A model generated the notes under the pieces. The model saw only the letters and a list, made by a program, of their open reading frames with translations, was not told the DNA's origin and did no database searches. DNA of 38,102 nucleotides from K189A clade bacterium (GTDB lineage: Bacteria; Pseudomonadota; Gammaproteobacteria; Pseudomonadales; Azotimanducaceae): positions 1-38,102 of the forward strand of contig QXZU01000007.1 in NCBI GenBank assembly GCA_009886205.1, in the 5' to 3' direction. Of this stretch, positions 29,881 through 38,102 are shown piece after piece. How positions within the stretch are numbered: the stretch's first letter is position 1; every line of letters starts with the position of its first letter. Both the position numbers and the translations under genes were made by a program.

Positions 29881-31825
29881 GCCCAAACGCTCGATAATTC
29901 TTTGTTTGATCATTCTGACCATGAATGGCTGCCAAAGCACCCCACAATCAGCAGAAGTGGAAAATAAATTTCCACGAGATCGCGGGGCAGTCACTTCGCC
30001 TAGCTTGAGCATAGAACAGTATTCGAGCAGCCAATATAAAGCGGTCACCCTAGTTCTGAACAACGCCGCGGCCCAAATTAATGCTGCGCAAAGCTTAGCT
30101 GCGCTGAACCTGCTCAAAAGCCTAAATCCGGACACCCTACCCACTCCTCTTAGCGATCAATACCAGCGATTATCAGGAATGGCCTATGGCCAGCTTGGCG
30201 ACCAAGCCCAGGCGCTTGTACTGATGAATTTGGTATCCAACCCCAACCGGCAAGACCTAGAAGTGATCATTGAGTTTTGCGATGGCTTAGAAGATTATTC
30301 ATGCAGCGCCCGCAACCTAATTCGTCTGCAACAAGAGCACAGCGCGCGCGCTGAGGTCCCAGCAAACAAACAAGACCTTCAAGACGCAATATGGTCGGCC
30401 TTAATGTTGGCTAACTCACCGGACAAACAATTTAGTAGTCAACTGGAACGGGGCTGGTGGTCGCTGCGAGACAGCATATTTACCTCAGGATCAGTAGATC
30501 GCGCAAAGCTCGCGCTGGCGCAGTGGGCTAGTCTCAATCCTAATCATAGCGCTGCACAGCGACTGCCGAGCATGCTAAAAAATCTACAGCGTTATAGCGC
30601 GCCCAAAGTAGCGCTGTTGCTGCCACTAACCGGACGGCTAAGCAATGCTGGCGACGCAATTCGTGATGGCTTTCTGGGCGGCTACTTTGCGGACAGCAGA
30701 CTGTACCCTCAACCTAATACGCAATCTGATGCGCCACCCAATACGCAATTCGAGACACTGAACAGATTCTTCCAGCCAGAAGACGATGTGCTGGAACGGG
30801 ATTTTTTGCAGGTGCCGAGCTCCCTCGCAGGCGCACAAGCAGCTAGATCCAGATCGCTTACTTTATACGATTCAGCGAGCGCCCCGCTGAGCGACTTAGT
30901 TGCTAGGGCAAAAGCAGAGGGTGCCGATCTTATTATTGGCCCACTGCGGAAAGACAAAGCGCAGACCGTGGCTGAACTTGCCGCACGAGCCAATATGCCA
31001 GCGTTGCTACTAAACTATCTGGAGCAAGCGCCCGAGACTCAAGACAGCCCTTCAGCATTGACGCAAAGAAGCGAAATCTATCAGTTAGGCGCAGCAATTG
31101 AAAATGAAGCAGCGACCCTAGCGAACGCACTAATGAACAGTGAACATCAGCGCGTTCTTGTGGTTCATAGCGGCCAAACTTGGTCTCAACGCGCATTGGC
31201 GGAATTTCAAGCGCTTTGGCCATATCCAGTGAGCGTGGCGAAATTCGATCAGATCAAGGAAGTAACCGGCGCGGTTGGGGGTTCAATGGGTGTTGCCGAC
31301 AGTGTTGCCCGAAAGAACGAACTGACGCAGTTGTTTGATCAAGAAATTCAATTTCTACCCAGAGCCAGACAAGACCTAGATGCTGTTGTAGCACTAACAA
31401 GCAACGTTGAGTCCCGCGCTTTAGTACCAGCATTGCGCTTCCACTTTGCGGATAACCTACCCGTATATGCGACCTCCCAAAGTATACGGGGCGGCGGCAA
31501 CATAAAGGAACTCGCGGGATTTACCGTCACTGAATTACCAATTCTCACCAGTCCAAACCTCAATATGAGCAATTTGGTCAGCACCTACGGGCTAAAAGAG
31601 TCACCGTTAGTTGAACTGTATGCATTGGGCTATGACGCCTACCAACTGGCAACTTGGATACACCTGCTGAATCAACCCGGACAAACGCCTCTAAATGGTT
31701 CCTTTAGGCTTTCTATGGCCACCGGAGCGGTTCAACTCAACCCTAACGGGCGCTTTCAGCGAACCCTTGAATTGGTCAACATCGACCGGCGGGGACGCCT
31801 TAAGATAACGAACGAGCGTCTGTAA
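29879..31825 (+). CDS. lpoA: Penicillin-binding protein activator lipoprotein LpoA (LppC family)
   Basis: Lipoprotein signal MPKRSIILCLIILTMNGCQS; PKVALLLPLTGRLSNAGDAIRDGFLGGYF; divergent from rsmI and upstream of yraN. Confidence 0.9.
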   Translation: MPKRSIILCLIILTMNGCQSTPQSAEVENKFPRDRGAVTSPSLSIEQYSSSQYKAVTLVLNNAAAQINAAQSLAALNLLKSLNPDTLPTPLSDQYQRLSGMAYGQLGDQAQALVLMNLVSNPNRQDLEVIIEFCDGLEDYSCSARNLIRLQQEHSARAEVPANKQDLQDAIWSALMLANSPDKQFSSQLERGWWSLRDSIFTSGSVDRAKLALAQWASLNPNHSAAQRLPSMLKNLQRYSAPKVALLLPLTGRLSNAGDAIRDGFLGGYFADSRLYPQPNTQSDAPPNTQFETLNRFFQPEDDVLERDFLQVPSSLAGAQAARSRSLTLYDSASAPLSDLVARAKAEGADLIIGPLRKDKAQTVAELAARANMPALLLNYLEQAPETQDSPSALTQRSEIYQLGAAIENEAATLANALMNSEHQRVLVVHSGQTWSQRALAEFQALWPYPVSVAKFDQIKEVTGAVGGSMGVADSVARKNELTQLFDQEIQFLPRARQDLDAVVALTSNVESRALVPALRFHFADNLPVYATSQSIRGGGNIKELAGFTVTELPILTSPNLNMSNLVSTYGLKESPLVELYALGYDAYQLATWIHLLNQPGQTPLNGSFRLSMATGAVQLNPNGRFQRTLELVNIDRRGRLKITNERL

Positions 31826-32247
31826 TAGGCGCGTCACTCGGACGCTGGGCGGAGAAATTAGCCGCCTGGTATCTTTTTGCTCAAGGGTTGTCGTGTATAG
31901 ACAAAAATTTTCATTCGCGTTGGGGTGAGATTGACCTCATTATGCTGGATAAAACCGAAAGCTGTTTCGGCGAGAACAGCCACAACACATTACATAGCTT
32001 GCGCACTGCACCTTTAACCGATGCCATCCTCGTCTTTGTGGAGGTTCGGTACAGAAGCAGTGAAATATATGGCAGCCCGGCGGCAACAGTAGATCGTCGT
32101 AAACAGACAAAGATACTCAATACAGCCCGCGCATTTTTAGCCAAACACCCTGAATATAATGATTTGCCGGTTAGGTTTGACGTGGTTGCGGTGACAAGGC
32201 GAAACTACAGTCCGAAAATTTTGTGGATAAGAGATGCATTCCAATGA
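31825..32247 (+). CDS. yraN: YraN family (UPF0102) nuclease-like protein; non-canonical start inferred
   Basis: Frame reads (ATA)GASLGRWAEKLAAWYLFAQGLSCIDKNFHSRWGEIDLIM...ILVFVEVRYRSS. The ORF track starts at an internal TTG (31888), but conserved YraN sequence begins upstream. Confidence 0.8.
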   Translation: MGASLGRWAEKLAAWYLFAQGLSCIDKNFHSRWGEIDLIMLDKTESCFGENSHNTLHSLRTAPLTDAILVFVEVRYRSSEIYGSPAATVDRRKQTKILNTARAFLAKHPEYNDLPVRFDVVAVTRRNYSPKILWIRDAFQ

Positions 32248-32801
32248 TTAAGAAAACACACATAGGCCTAATTGCGCTGCTTTCTCTGAGCCTAGTAGCC
32301 TGCACGAGCAATCCAGACAAGCAACGGTCTGCTGGCACCATCATTGACGACAACGTTTTAGAACTGGTCATAGCAAAAGAAATAAAGGCTGCAGATGAAG
32401 GCTATAAGGGCGCGCATATCGTAGTCACCGTTTATGACGGACTCGTCCTCCTCCTAGGACAAGTAGCCAGCGATGAACTTAAGACTCTCGCTACAGACAC
32501 CACCGAAGCCTTGAGCAAGGTTGAAGTAGGCAGCGTGCATAACCACATGACAGTTGAAGGACCCATTTCTTTCTTGGCCAGAACTAATGATGGATATTTG
32601 AGTAGCAAGGTGAAGGCTCGCCTATTGGCTGACAAAGCTGCCCCTGGAACAAAAATTAAAGTGAAGACCCAGGATGGCGTGATTTATTTGTTAGGAAAAA
32701 TCACCGAAGAGCAGGGCGAGGCCGCTGTTGCAGCAACGCAAAAATCTTTTGGCGTAAGAAAAATTGTAAAGGTTTTTGATTACGTAGAAAGCCCAGAATA
32801 A
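32244..32801 (+). CDS. dolP: BON-domain outer-membrane lipoprotein (DolP/YraP family)
   Basis: Lipoprotein signal MIKKTHIGLIALLSLSLVACTS; two BON-like repeats (IVVTVYDGLVLLLGQVAS; IKVKTQDGVIYLLGKITEEQGEAA); ATGA overlap with yraN. Confidence 0.88.
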   Translation: MIKKTHIGLIALLSLSLVACTSNPDKQRSAGTIIDDNVLELVIAKEIKAADEGYKGAHIVVTVYDGLVLLLGQVASDELKTLATDTTEALSKVEVGSVHNHMTVEGPISFLARTNDGYLSSKVKARLLADKAAPGTKIKVKTQDGVIYLLGKITEEQGEAAVAATQKSFGVRKIVKVFDYVESPE

Positions 32802-33007
32802 GCCGCAACAAGGGCTGGTTGGAGGCCGCCGCTAGTTTTTACTTAGCGACTTAAATTGGCAGCCTTTTATTAGGAGCAGGCTCGTTAAGGAGATTAAGTA
32901 GGCCTGACTACGCAGAACTGACTAGGTGGGCTTGTTAGGTAGAACTGGGTAGATAAAGCTGAGCCACTAGGCTGAGCTTAGACTTAGACGCAGCCGCAGA
33001 CGCAAAC

Positions 33008-33448
33008 TTAGACCAGCTTTAGAGATGGCTTACTTGGCCGTCCTTTTCCACCTTTAGGTGATGGAGGCTCGTCATCCAAGTCACTCGGACCCACTGGTCT
33101 TATAGCCGCTGGGGCTTCGCTGGCAGTATCCACTGGGCAATCTTCGTCTTCAAAGGCCAGACCTTGACCACTGCCGCGACAGTAAATTGCACGAATACTG
33201 GCCATTGGCAGAATGACTTCAAAGCTACGCCCAGAAAAACGCCCTTCGCACATTAAGTAGTCATCGGTTATGGACAAACCGCGCACTGCATCGGGGGATA
33301 TGTTGAGTACAATCTGACCGTCTTTGACAAATTCCCGAGGCACAATGACGTCTTCGCTCTCAGTATCCACCAATATGTTGGGCACTTCGTCGCTATCAAG
33401 AATCCAGTCGTAGAGAGCCCTCAATAAATAAGGGCGGCGAGCTTTCAC
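33008..33448 (-). CDS. sspB: ClpXP adaptor / stringent starvation protein B
   Basis: RRPYLLRALYDWILDSDEVPNILVD, QIVLNISPDAVRGLSITDDYLMCEGRFSG, and a basic C-terminal tail GRPSKPSLKLV. Confidence 0.95.
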   Translation of the reverse strand: MKARRPYLLRALYDWILDSDEVPNILVDTESEDVIVPREFVKDGQIVLNISPDAVRGLSITDDYLMCEGRFSGRSFEVILPMASIRAIYCRGSGQGLAFEDEDCPVDTASEAPAAIRPVGPSDLDDEPPSPKGGKGRPSKPSLKLV

Positions 33449-34077
33449 TCGCGCATCTCCATTTCTGTCTCGGTAAGGCTGGCACGAAACGCATCGCGCT
33501 CAAACATTGTTTGCATGTACTTATGCAATGGACGAGTGGATTTTTCCGGCAGTGTGATATCCACTTCTTTGAGACGCCATAGAATGGGCGCAACACAGCA
33601 GTCCACTAGGGAAAATTCGTCGTTCATGAAGTAAGGCTTTTCGGCAAAAATTGGCGCGATAGCAATAATGCTTTCACGTAACTCTTTGCGTGCCTTGCTT
33701 AAAACAGTTTCTCTACCCTTTCCAGCCATAAGAATGTCTAACCGGCTGCTCCACTCTTTTTCTACGCGAGTAATCCAAAGACGTGACAGTGCACGTTGAA
33801 CTGGATAAACCGGAAGTAAAGGCGGGTGTGGAAATCTTTCGTCAAGATATTCCATGATGACGTTGGCTTCATAAAGCGCCAGATCACGGTCTGCCAAAGT
33901 TGGCAGAGTGTTGTATGGATTTATTTCAGCAAGATCTTCAGGCTCTTTGCCAGAAACCACATCTATGATTTCAACGGTTACGCCTTTTTCAGCCAAAACC
34001 ATGCGTACGCGATGGGAATAGTGATCTCGTGGATCAGAAAAAAGTGTCATTGACGATCTTTTTGTAACAATACTCAT
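33445..34077 (-). CDS. sspA: Stringent starvation protein A (GST-fold)
   Basis: SSMTLFSDPRDHYSHRVRMVLAEKGVTVEIIDV...NPYNTLPTLADRDLALYEANVIMEYLDERFPHPPL. Start at MSIVTKRSSM (34077) preferred over 34179. Confidence 0.94.
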   Translation of the reverse strand: MSIVTKRSSMTLFSDPRDHYSHRVRMVLAEKGVTVEIIDVVSGKEPEDLAEINPYNTLPTLADRDLALYEANVIMEYLDERFPHPPLLPVYPVQRALSRLWITRVEKEWSSRLDILMAGKGRETVLSKARKELRESIIAIAPIFAEKPYFMNDEFSLVDCCVAPILWRLKEVDITLPEKSTRPLHKYMQTMFERDAFRASLTETEMEMRE

Positions 34078-34154
34078 TCGCTTCTCGCTTTCTAAAATTC
34101 TAACCGGTTCGACTTCGAAGCAGCATCCACATTTGGCTGCTGCACAAGCAATCT

Positions 34155-34877
34155 TTAATGACCGTCGATGTCTTTCCAATATTCACGATTAAGCAAGTAC
34201 GTAAAACATCCCAAGAAGATCAGGAACAATAAAACGTAGATACCTGTGCGCTGACGCTGCAATCGCGTTGGCTCACCTGTGTAATATAGAAAATTGGTCA
34301 GATCATAAATTGCGGCATCAAACTCTTCCGCTGACATTTTCCCAGTGCCTGGATCTAACACCAACTGATCGCACTTTCCGTCGCTACACACTTGGCGTTG
34401 TACGCCTTGCAGGTCTAACAGAACATTCGGCATTCCCACATTCGGGTAAACCTTATTGTTTGCGCCCATTGGACGATCGGCATCAGCATAAAAAGTCAGC
34501 AGATAGTTATAAACCCACTCTGGTGATCTAACTCGAGTGACTAATGTCAGATCCGGAGGGGACGCACCAAACCAACCTTTGGACTCTTGCTTAGGCATAG
34601 CGTTAGTAATCAGAGAACCAATCTTCTGACCGGTAAATACCAAGTTCTCCATAGCAATGTCGTGGGGAATACCCAAATCATCCGCAGTACGCTCGTAACG
34701 TTGGAACTGCAACGAGTGGCACCCCAAGCAGTAGTTGGTATACAACTGAAAGCCATTTTGCAGACTAGGTAAGTTTTCTAAGTCACCTTCGAAATCTTCC
34801 ATAGGCCAGTTGTTAGTGCTGGCCGACCAAGCCGTCAAAGGCAGTAATATGAGTACTGATAGTAATAGCTTCTTCAT
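34155..34877 (-). CDS. petC: Ubiquinol-cytochrome c reductase, cytochrome c1
   Basis: Signal peptide; CLGCHSLQFQRYERTADDLGIP; C-terminal TM anchor; adjacent to petB. Confidence 0.96.
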   Translation of the reverse strand: MKKLLLSVLILLPLTAWSASTNNWPMEDFEGDLENLPSLQNGFQLYTNYCLGCHSLQFQRYERTADDLGIPHDIAMENLVFTGQKIGSLITNAMPKQESKGWFGASPPDLTLVTRVRSPEWVYNYLLTFYADADRPMGANNKVYPNVGMPNVLLDLQGVQRQVCSDGKCDQLVLDPGTGKMSAEEFDAAIYDLTNFLYYTGEPTRLQRQRTGIYVLLFLIFLGCFTYLLNREYWKDIDGH

Positions 34878-36145
34878 TATCCCGTTACCCTCTCCGGTTC
34901 AGGCTTCGTTTTTTCTATCCTGGTATACCAAGGCATCAGAATAAAGTAAGCAAAGTAAATCGTGGTGCAAATCTGCGCCATAATTGTGCCTAATTTAGAA
35001 GGCGCTTGGGTACCTAGGTAGCCAAGAATAAAGAAGCTGATGACGAACAATGAAAGCATCGTTCTTGACCAAATACCTTTATAACGCATGGACCTAACAG
35101 GGCTACGGTCCAACCATGGCAGTACCGCTGGAATCACAATGGCGCCAGCCATCACAACAAATCCCCAAAACTTAGCCGACATCCCAAACAGTGGGTAGGT
35201 TGCAGCACGGAGCATTGCGTAGAACGGTGTGTAATACCAAACCGGTGCAATGTGGTCTGGTGTCTTCAACGGATCAGCCATATCAAAGTTCGGCTTCTCT
35301 AAGAAGTAACCGCCCATCTCTGGTGCGAAGAACACTACCGCACAGAAGATGAACAAGAACACGACCATGGCGTGAATATCATGCACGGTGTAATAAGGGT
35401 GGAATGGTATGCCATCCAACGGAATGCCATCAGCATCCTTATTCTTCTTGATTTCAATACCGTCTGGGTTATTTGATCCAACGTGATGCAATGCCACCAA
35501 GTGAACAAAGATCAAAATACACAGTACAAGCGGCAGCGCCACTACGTGCAGAGCAAAGAATCGATTCAGCGTAGTTTCTGACATTAGGAAGTCACCACGA
35601 ATCCATTCCATCAACTCAGGTCCAATGAAAGGAATTGCGCCGAACAACGACACGATTACTTGCGCGCCCCAGTAAGACATGTTGCCCCACGGTAATAGGT
35701 AACCAAAGAAGCCTTCGGCCATCAGCGCTATAAAGATCGCCATCCCAATCAGCCAAAGCAATTCACGAGGACCACGGTAGGAGCCGTAACGCAAAGCGCG
35801 ATACATGTGCAGGTAAATTACGATAAAGAAGAATGATGCACCGGTTGAATGCAGGTAGCGTAGAAGCCAGCCGTATTCGACGTCGCGCATAATATATTCA
35901 ACGGAAGCAAAAGCGCCTTCGCCACTAGGCACGTAGTTCATGGTCAACCAAACCCCGGTAACCAGCTGGTTAACCAGTACGAACATGGCTAGAAAGCCAA
36001 AGTAGTACCAAAAGTTGAAGTTCTTAGGCGCGTAGTACTTTGACATGTGGTATTCAAATGTCTCAGTCGCTGGAAAGCGCTTATCTAGCCAGCCCATAGC
36101 TGCTTCCAACTTAGTCGGTCCAGTTTGAGTTTTAGATTTTTCCAT
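34877..36145 (-). CDS. petB: Ubiquinol-cytochrome c reductase, cytochrome b
   Basis: TGVWLTMNYVPSGEGAFASVEYIMRDVEYGWLLRYLHSTGASFFFIVIYLHMYR; FGYLLPWGNMSYWGAQVI; PIPFHPYYT-like IPFHPYYTVHD. Confidence 0.98.
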   Translation of the reverse strand: MEKSKTQTGPTKLEAAMGWLDKRFPATETFEYHMSKYYAPKNFNFWYYFGFLAMFVLVNQLVTGVWLTMNYVPSGEGAFASVEYIMRDVEYGWLLRYLHSTGASFFFIVIYLHMYRALRYGSYRGPRELLWLIGMAIFIALMAEGFFGYLLPWGNMSYWGAQVIVSLFGAIPFIGPELMEWIRGDFLMSETTLNRFFALHVVALPLVLCILIFVHLVALHHVGSNNPDGIEIKKNKDADGIPLDGIPFHPYYTVHDIHAMVVFLFIFCAVVFFAPEMGGYFLEKPNFDMADPLKTPDHIAPVWYYTPFYAMLRAATYPLFGMSAKFWGFVVMAGAIVIPAVLPWLDRSPVRSMRYKGIWSRTMLSLFVISFFILGYLGTQAPSKLGTIMAQICTTIYFAYFILMPWYTRIEKTKPEPERVTG

Positions 36146-36786
36146 TAAGCATTACCTTCTTCGCCAATTACTATCACCGTGTCGGAGACAAACCGATAAG
36201 GAGGCACCTCTAAATTATCCGGTGCCGGAACGCCTTTAACCACACGGCCAGCTAAATCAAACTTCGAGCCATGACACGGGCAGAAGAAGCCACCTTGGCC
36301 AGATGCTTCGAAGTTATCTGTTACTACGTGCTTAGGTGAACACCCTAAGTGCGTACAAATACCCAGGTAAACACCAATCTCAGGCTTCGCAGAACGCCAC
36401 GCGTTGACTGCAAACTCTGGTTGTTGCTCTGGGTTTAGAGAATCGGGATCAGCAAGATCAGAAGTATCTGATTTGAGTGCGTCGATAGATGTTTTGTCGC
36501 GAGACACAACAAAGATCGGCTTACCTCTCCAAGCTACGATGGGACTTAACATTTCGCCCGGGGCTAGCTTGGAAAAATCGATCTTAACTGGTGCACCTGC
36601 AGCGCGGGCCTTGGCGCTTGGCGTCCAATACTTGACGAAAGGCCAAGCCGCTCCTACCGCACCAACTGCCGCTACCGCGGATGTTGCTTGAATTAGAAAG
36701 TATCTTCTACCCGTATTAACGCCACCTGATGTTGCGTCATTATTGTCGTCTTTGGCTGAATCTATAGCCACATCGCCATCGCTCAC
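36145..36786 (-). CDS. petA: Ubiquinol-cytochrome c reductase, Rieske iron-sulfur subunit
   Basis: Tat-like NTGRRYFLIQATSAVAAVGAVGAAWP; CTHLGCSPK...CPCHGSKFDLAGRV. GTG start. Confidence 0.97.
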   Translation of the reverse strand: MSDGDVAIDSAKDDNNDATSGGVNTGRRYFLIQATSAVAAVGAVGAAWPFVKYWTPSAKARAAGAPVKIDFSKLAPGEMLSPIVAWRGKPIFVVSRDKTSIDALKSDTSDLADPDSLNPEQQPEFAVNAWRSAKPEIGVYLGICTHLGCSPKHVVTDNFEASGQGGFFCPCHGSKFDLAGRVVKGVPAPDNLEVPPYRFVSDTVIVIGEEGNA

Positions 36787-37010
36787 GGCAGTTAGCTCCC
36801 ATAATCTGATGATTTGTCCTTGGCCGGAGCAACGCTATTCACGTCCCGTAGCCAAGATTTTTTTAAAACTCCAGACCCAACAAGAGATCCAAAATTTTAG
36901 ACCCGGTTGCCTAGGTCATGATTAGTGCGGAGAACGAAAGTCTCACGCTATTGGTAACTGCGCCTGTCGGAAGACGCAGTTTCCTCGAACCCCAAAAGCT
37001 TACCACATAT

Positions 37011-37031
37011 CCAAGCGGGGCAACCGCTTGG
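37011..37031. terminator. Hairpin downstream of rpsI, possible terminator/attenuator
   Basis: CCAAGCGG-GGCAA-CCGCTTGG, perfect 8-bp stem; no strong U-tract on the minus strand. Confidence 0.4.
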
Positions 37032-37059
37032 TAAACTTTTAGCGAGATAAAACGCGGTC

Positions 37060-37449
37060 TTATCGTTTTGAGAACTGTGGACGCTTACGCGCTTTGCGCA
37101 GACCGACTTTCTTTCTCTCTACCGCACGAGCATCTCGAGTTAAGAACCCTGCTTGGCGCATTGGGCCGCGGAAGTTCTCATCAAAATCAACTAGAGCGCG
37201 AGCGATGCCGTGACGGATTGCACCGGCTTGGCCAGAGTTACCACCACCGCGAACGGTGATTTTGACATCTAGCTTGTCTGTCATGTCAGCCACTTCTAAA
37301 GGCTGACGGACAACCATGCGCGAAGTTTCGCGGCCAAAGAATTCTTCTAATGACTGAGCATTTACCGAGATTTTTCCAGAACCACTGGAGAGGAATACTC
37401 TTGCTGCCGCTGTCTTTCTGCGACCAGTACCATAATTATAATCTGTCAT
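37060..37449 (-). CDS. rpsI: 30S ribosomal protein S9
   Basis: [15 protein letters not shown]...[20 protein letters not shown]...[18 protein letters not shown]. Confidence 0.99.
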   Translation of the reverse strand: MTDYNYGTGRRKTAAARVFLSSGSGKISVNAQSLEEFFGRETSRMVVRQPLEVADMTDKLDVKITVRGGGNSGQAGAIRHGIARALVDFDENFRGPMRQAGFLTRDARAVERKKVGLRKARKRPQFSKR

Positions 37450-37883
37450 CTGCGTAGCTCCAGAGCCTGGGGTTGCTGAGCGGCATGCGGATGTTCACCG
37501 CCTGCATAAACTTTTAACTTGCGGAACATAGCGCGACCTAACGGGTTTTTAGGCAACATGCCTTTAACCGCGATCTCAATCATTCGCTCTGGGTGTTCTG
37601 CTCGCATAGTAGAAACATCAGTGCTGCGAATACCACCCGGATAACCGGTGTGTCGCCAATACAACTTGCCTTTTTCTTTATTACCCGTAACGCGCACTTT
37701 CTCAGCGTTCACAACGACAATGAAATCTCCAGTGTCAACGTGGGGGGTAAATTCTGGCTTATGTTTGCCGCGAAGCCGGCTGGCTATCTCGGTTGCGATA
37801 CGACCAAGGGTTTGATCTTCGGCGTCTATGATCCACCAAGATCTTTCAACGTCCTGCTCGCGCATGCTCACTGTTGTTTTCAT
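37446..37883 (-). CDS. rplM: 50S ribosomal protein L13
   Basis: [54 protein letters not shown]...[24 protein letters not shown]. Start MKTTVS at 37883. Confidence 0.99.
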   Translation of the reverse strand: MKTTVSMREQDVERSWWIIDAEDQTLGRIATEIASRLRGKHKPEFTPHVDTGDFIVVVNAEKVRVTGNKEKGKLYWRHTGYPGGIRSTDVSTMRAEHPERMIEIAVKGMLPKNPLGRAMFRKLKVYAGGEHPHAAQQPQALELRR

Positions 37884-38021
37884 TCTGTGCCTCTTTTGCT
37901 CAGCGCTGACCTTGTCAGTCAACTCTATATCAACGCTGTCGTGCGTCATTTGCTCTGTGTTTGCTCTTCTATCAACCCAAGTTCTTTACAGAATTTGGAG
38001 CCGATCACTTAATCACCACTT

Positions 38022-38102
38022 CTTTATTTCTTTATTTCTTTATTTCTTTCTTTGATTCTTTGATTCTTTGATTCTTTGATTCTTTGATTCTTTGATTCTT
38101 TG
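38022..38102. repeat. 8-bp tandem repeat: (CTTTATTT)x3, CTTT, (CTTTGATT)x6 plus partial unit, truncated by window edge
   Basis: Direct reading of the last 81 bases; two unit variants with a half-unit between them. Confidence 0.97.

Noticed and set aside
30711-30770. PNTQSDAPPNTQ short duplication inside lpoA
   Set aside because: A single small in-frame duplication in a variable linker; ordinary lipoprotein variation.
37593-38055. Plus-strand ORFs (139 aa and 75 aa) antisense to rplM and running into the octamer repeat
   Set aside because: Antisense to a ribosomal protein gene; C-terminal hydrophobic residues derive from the T-rich repeat.

Overview
The window is a dense housekeeping region from a gammaproteobacterium. 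The taxon is inferred from gene order and protein flavour (Cellvibrionales-like); no search was run. From left to right it holds: the 3' part of a PilB/GspE ATPase gene, a pilC/gspF-like gene, coaE, yacG, then argJ and secA (minus), an M23 peptidase (minus), a 1364-aa multi-TM/periplasmic protein of unknown function (plus), dciA/DUF721 (plus), and lpxC (minus). Next comes a minus-strand dcw cluster read as mraZ-rsmH-ftsL-ftsI-murE-mraY-murD-ftsW-murC-ftsQ-ftsA-ftsZ, then rnpB (minus), rsmI (minus), lpoA-yraN-dolP (plus), sspA-sspB, petA-petB-petC and rplM-rpsI (all minus). The observations most worth a second look are: (1) murF, murG and ddl are absent from an otherwise canonical dcw cluster, with clean overlapping junctions where each would normally sit, and pilD is absent after pilC; (2) yraN has no ATG/GTG/TTG start for its conserved N-terminus and appears to carry TAATA in place of a TAATG coupling; (3) the rsmI and lpoA start codons overlap head-to-head in one CATG; (4) there are three 10-bp-spaced MraZ-like boxes and a promoter upstream of mraZ; (5) a 12-bp tandem repeat lies between rnpB and mraZ; (6) an octamer repeat runs off the right edge upstream of rplM; (7) FtsI has SSQ where SSN is expected; (8) the 1364-aa protein is uncharacterised and possibly internally duplicated. 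I see no CRISPR array, transposase, tRNA or obvious defence system, and I do not claim a wholly new system.
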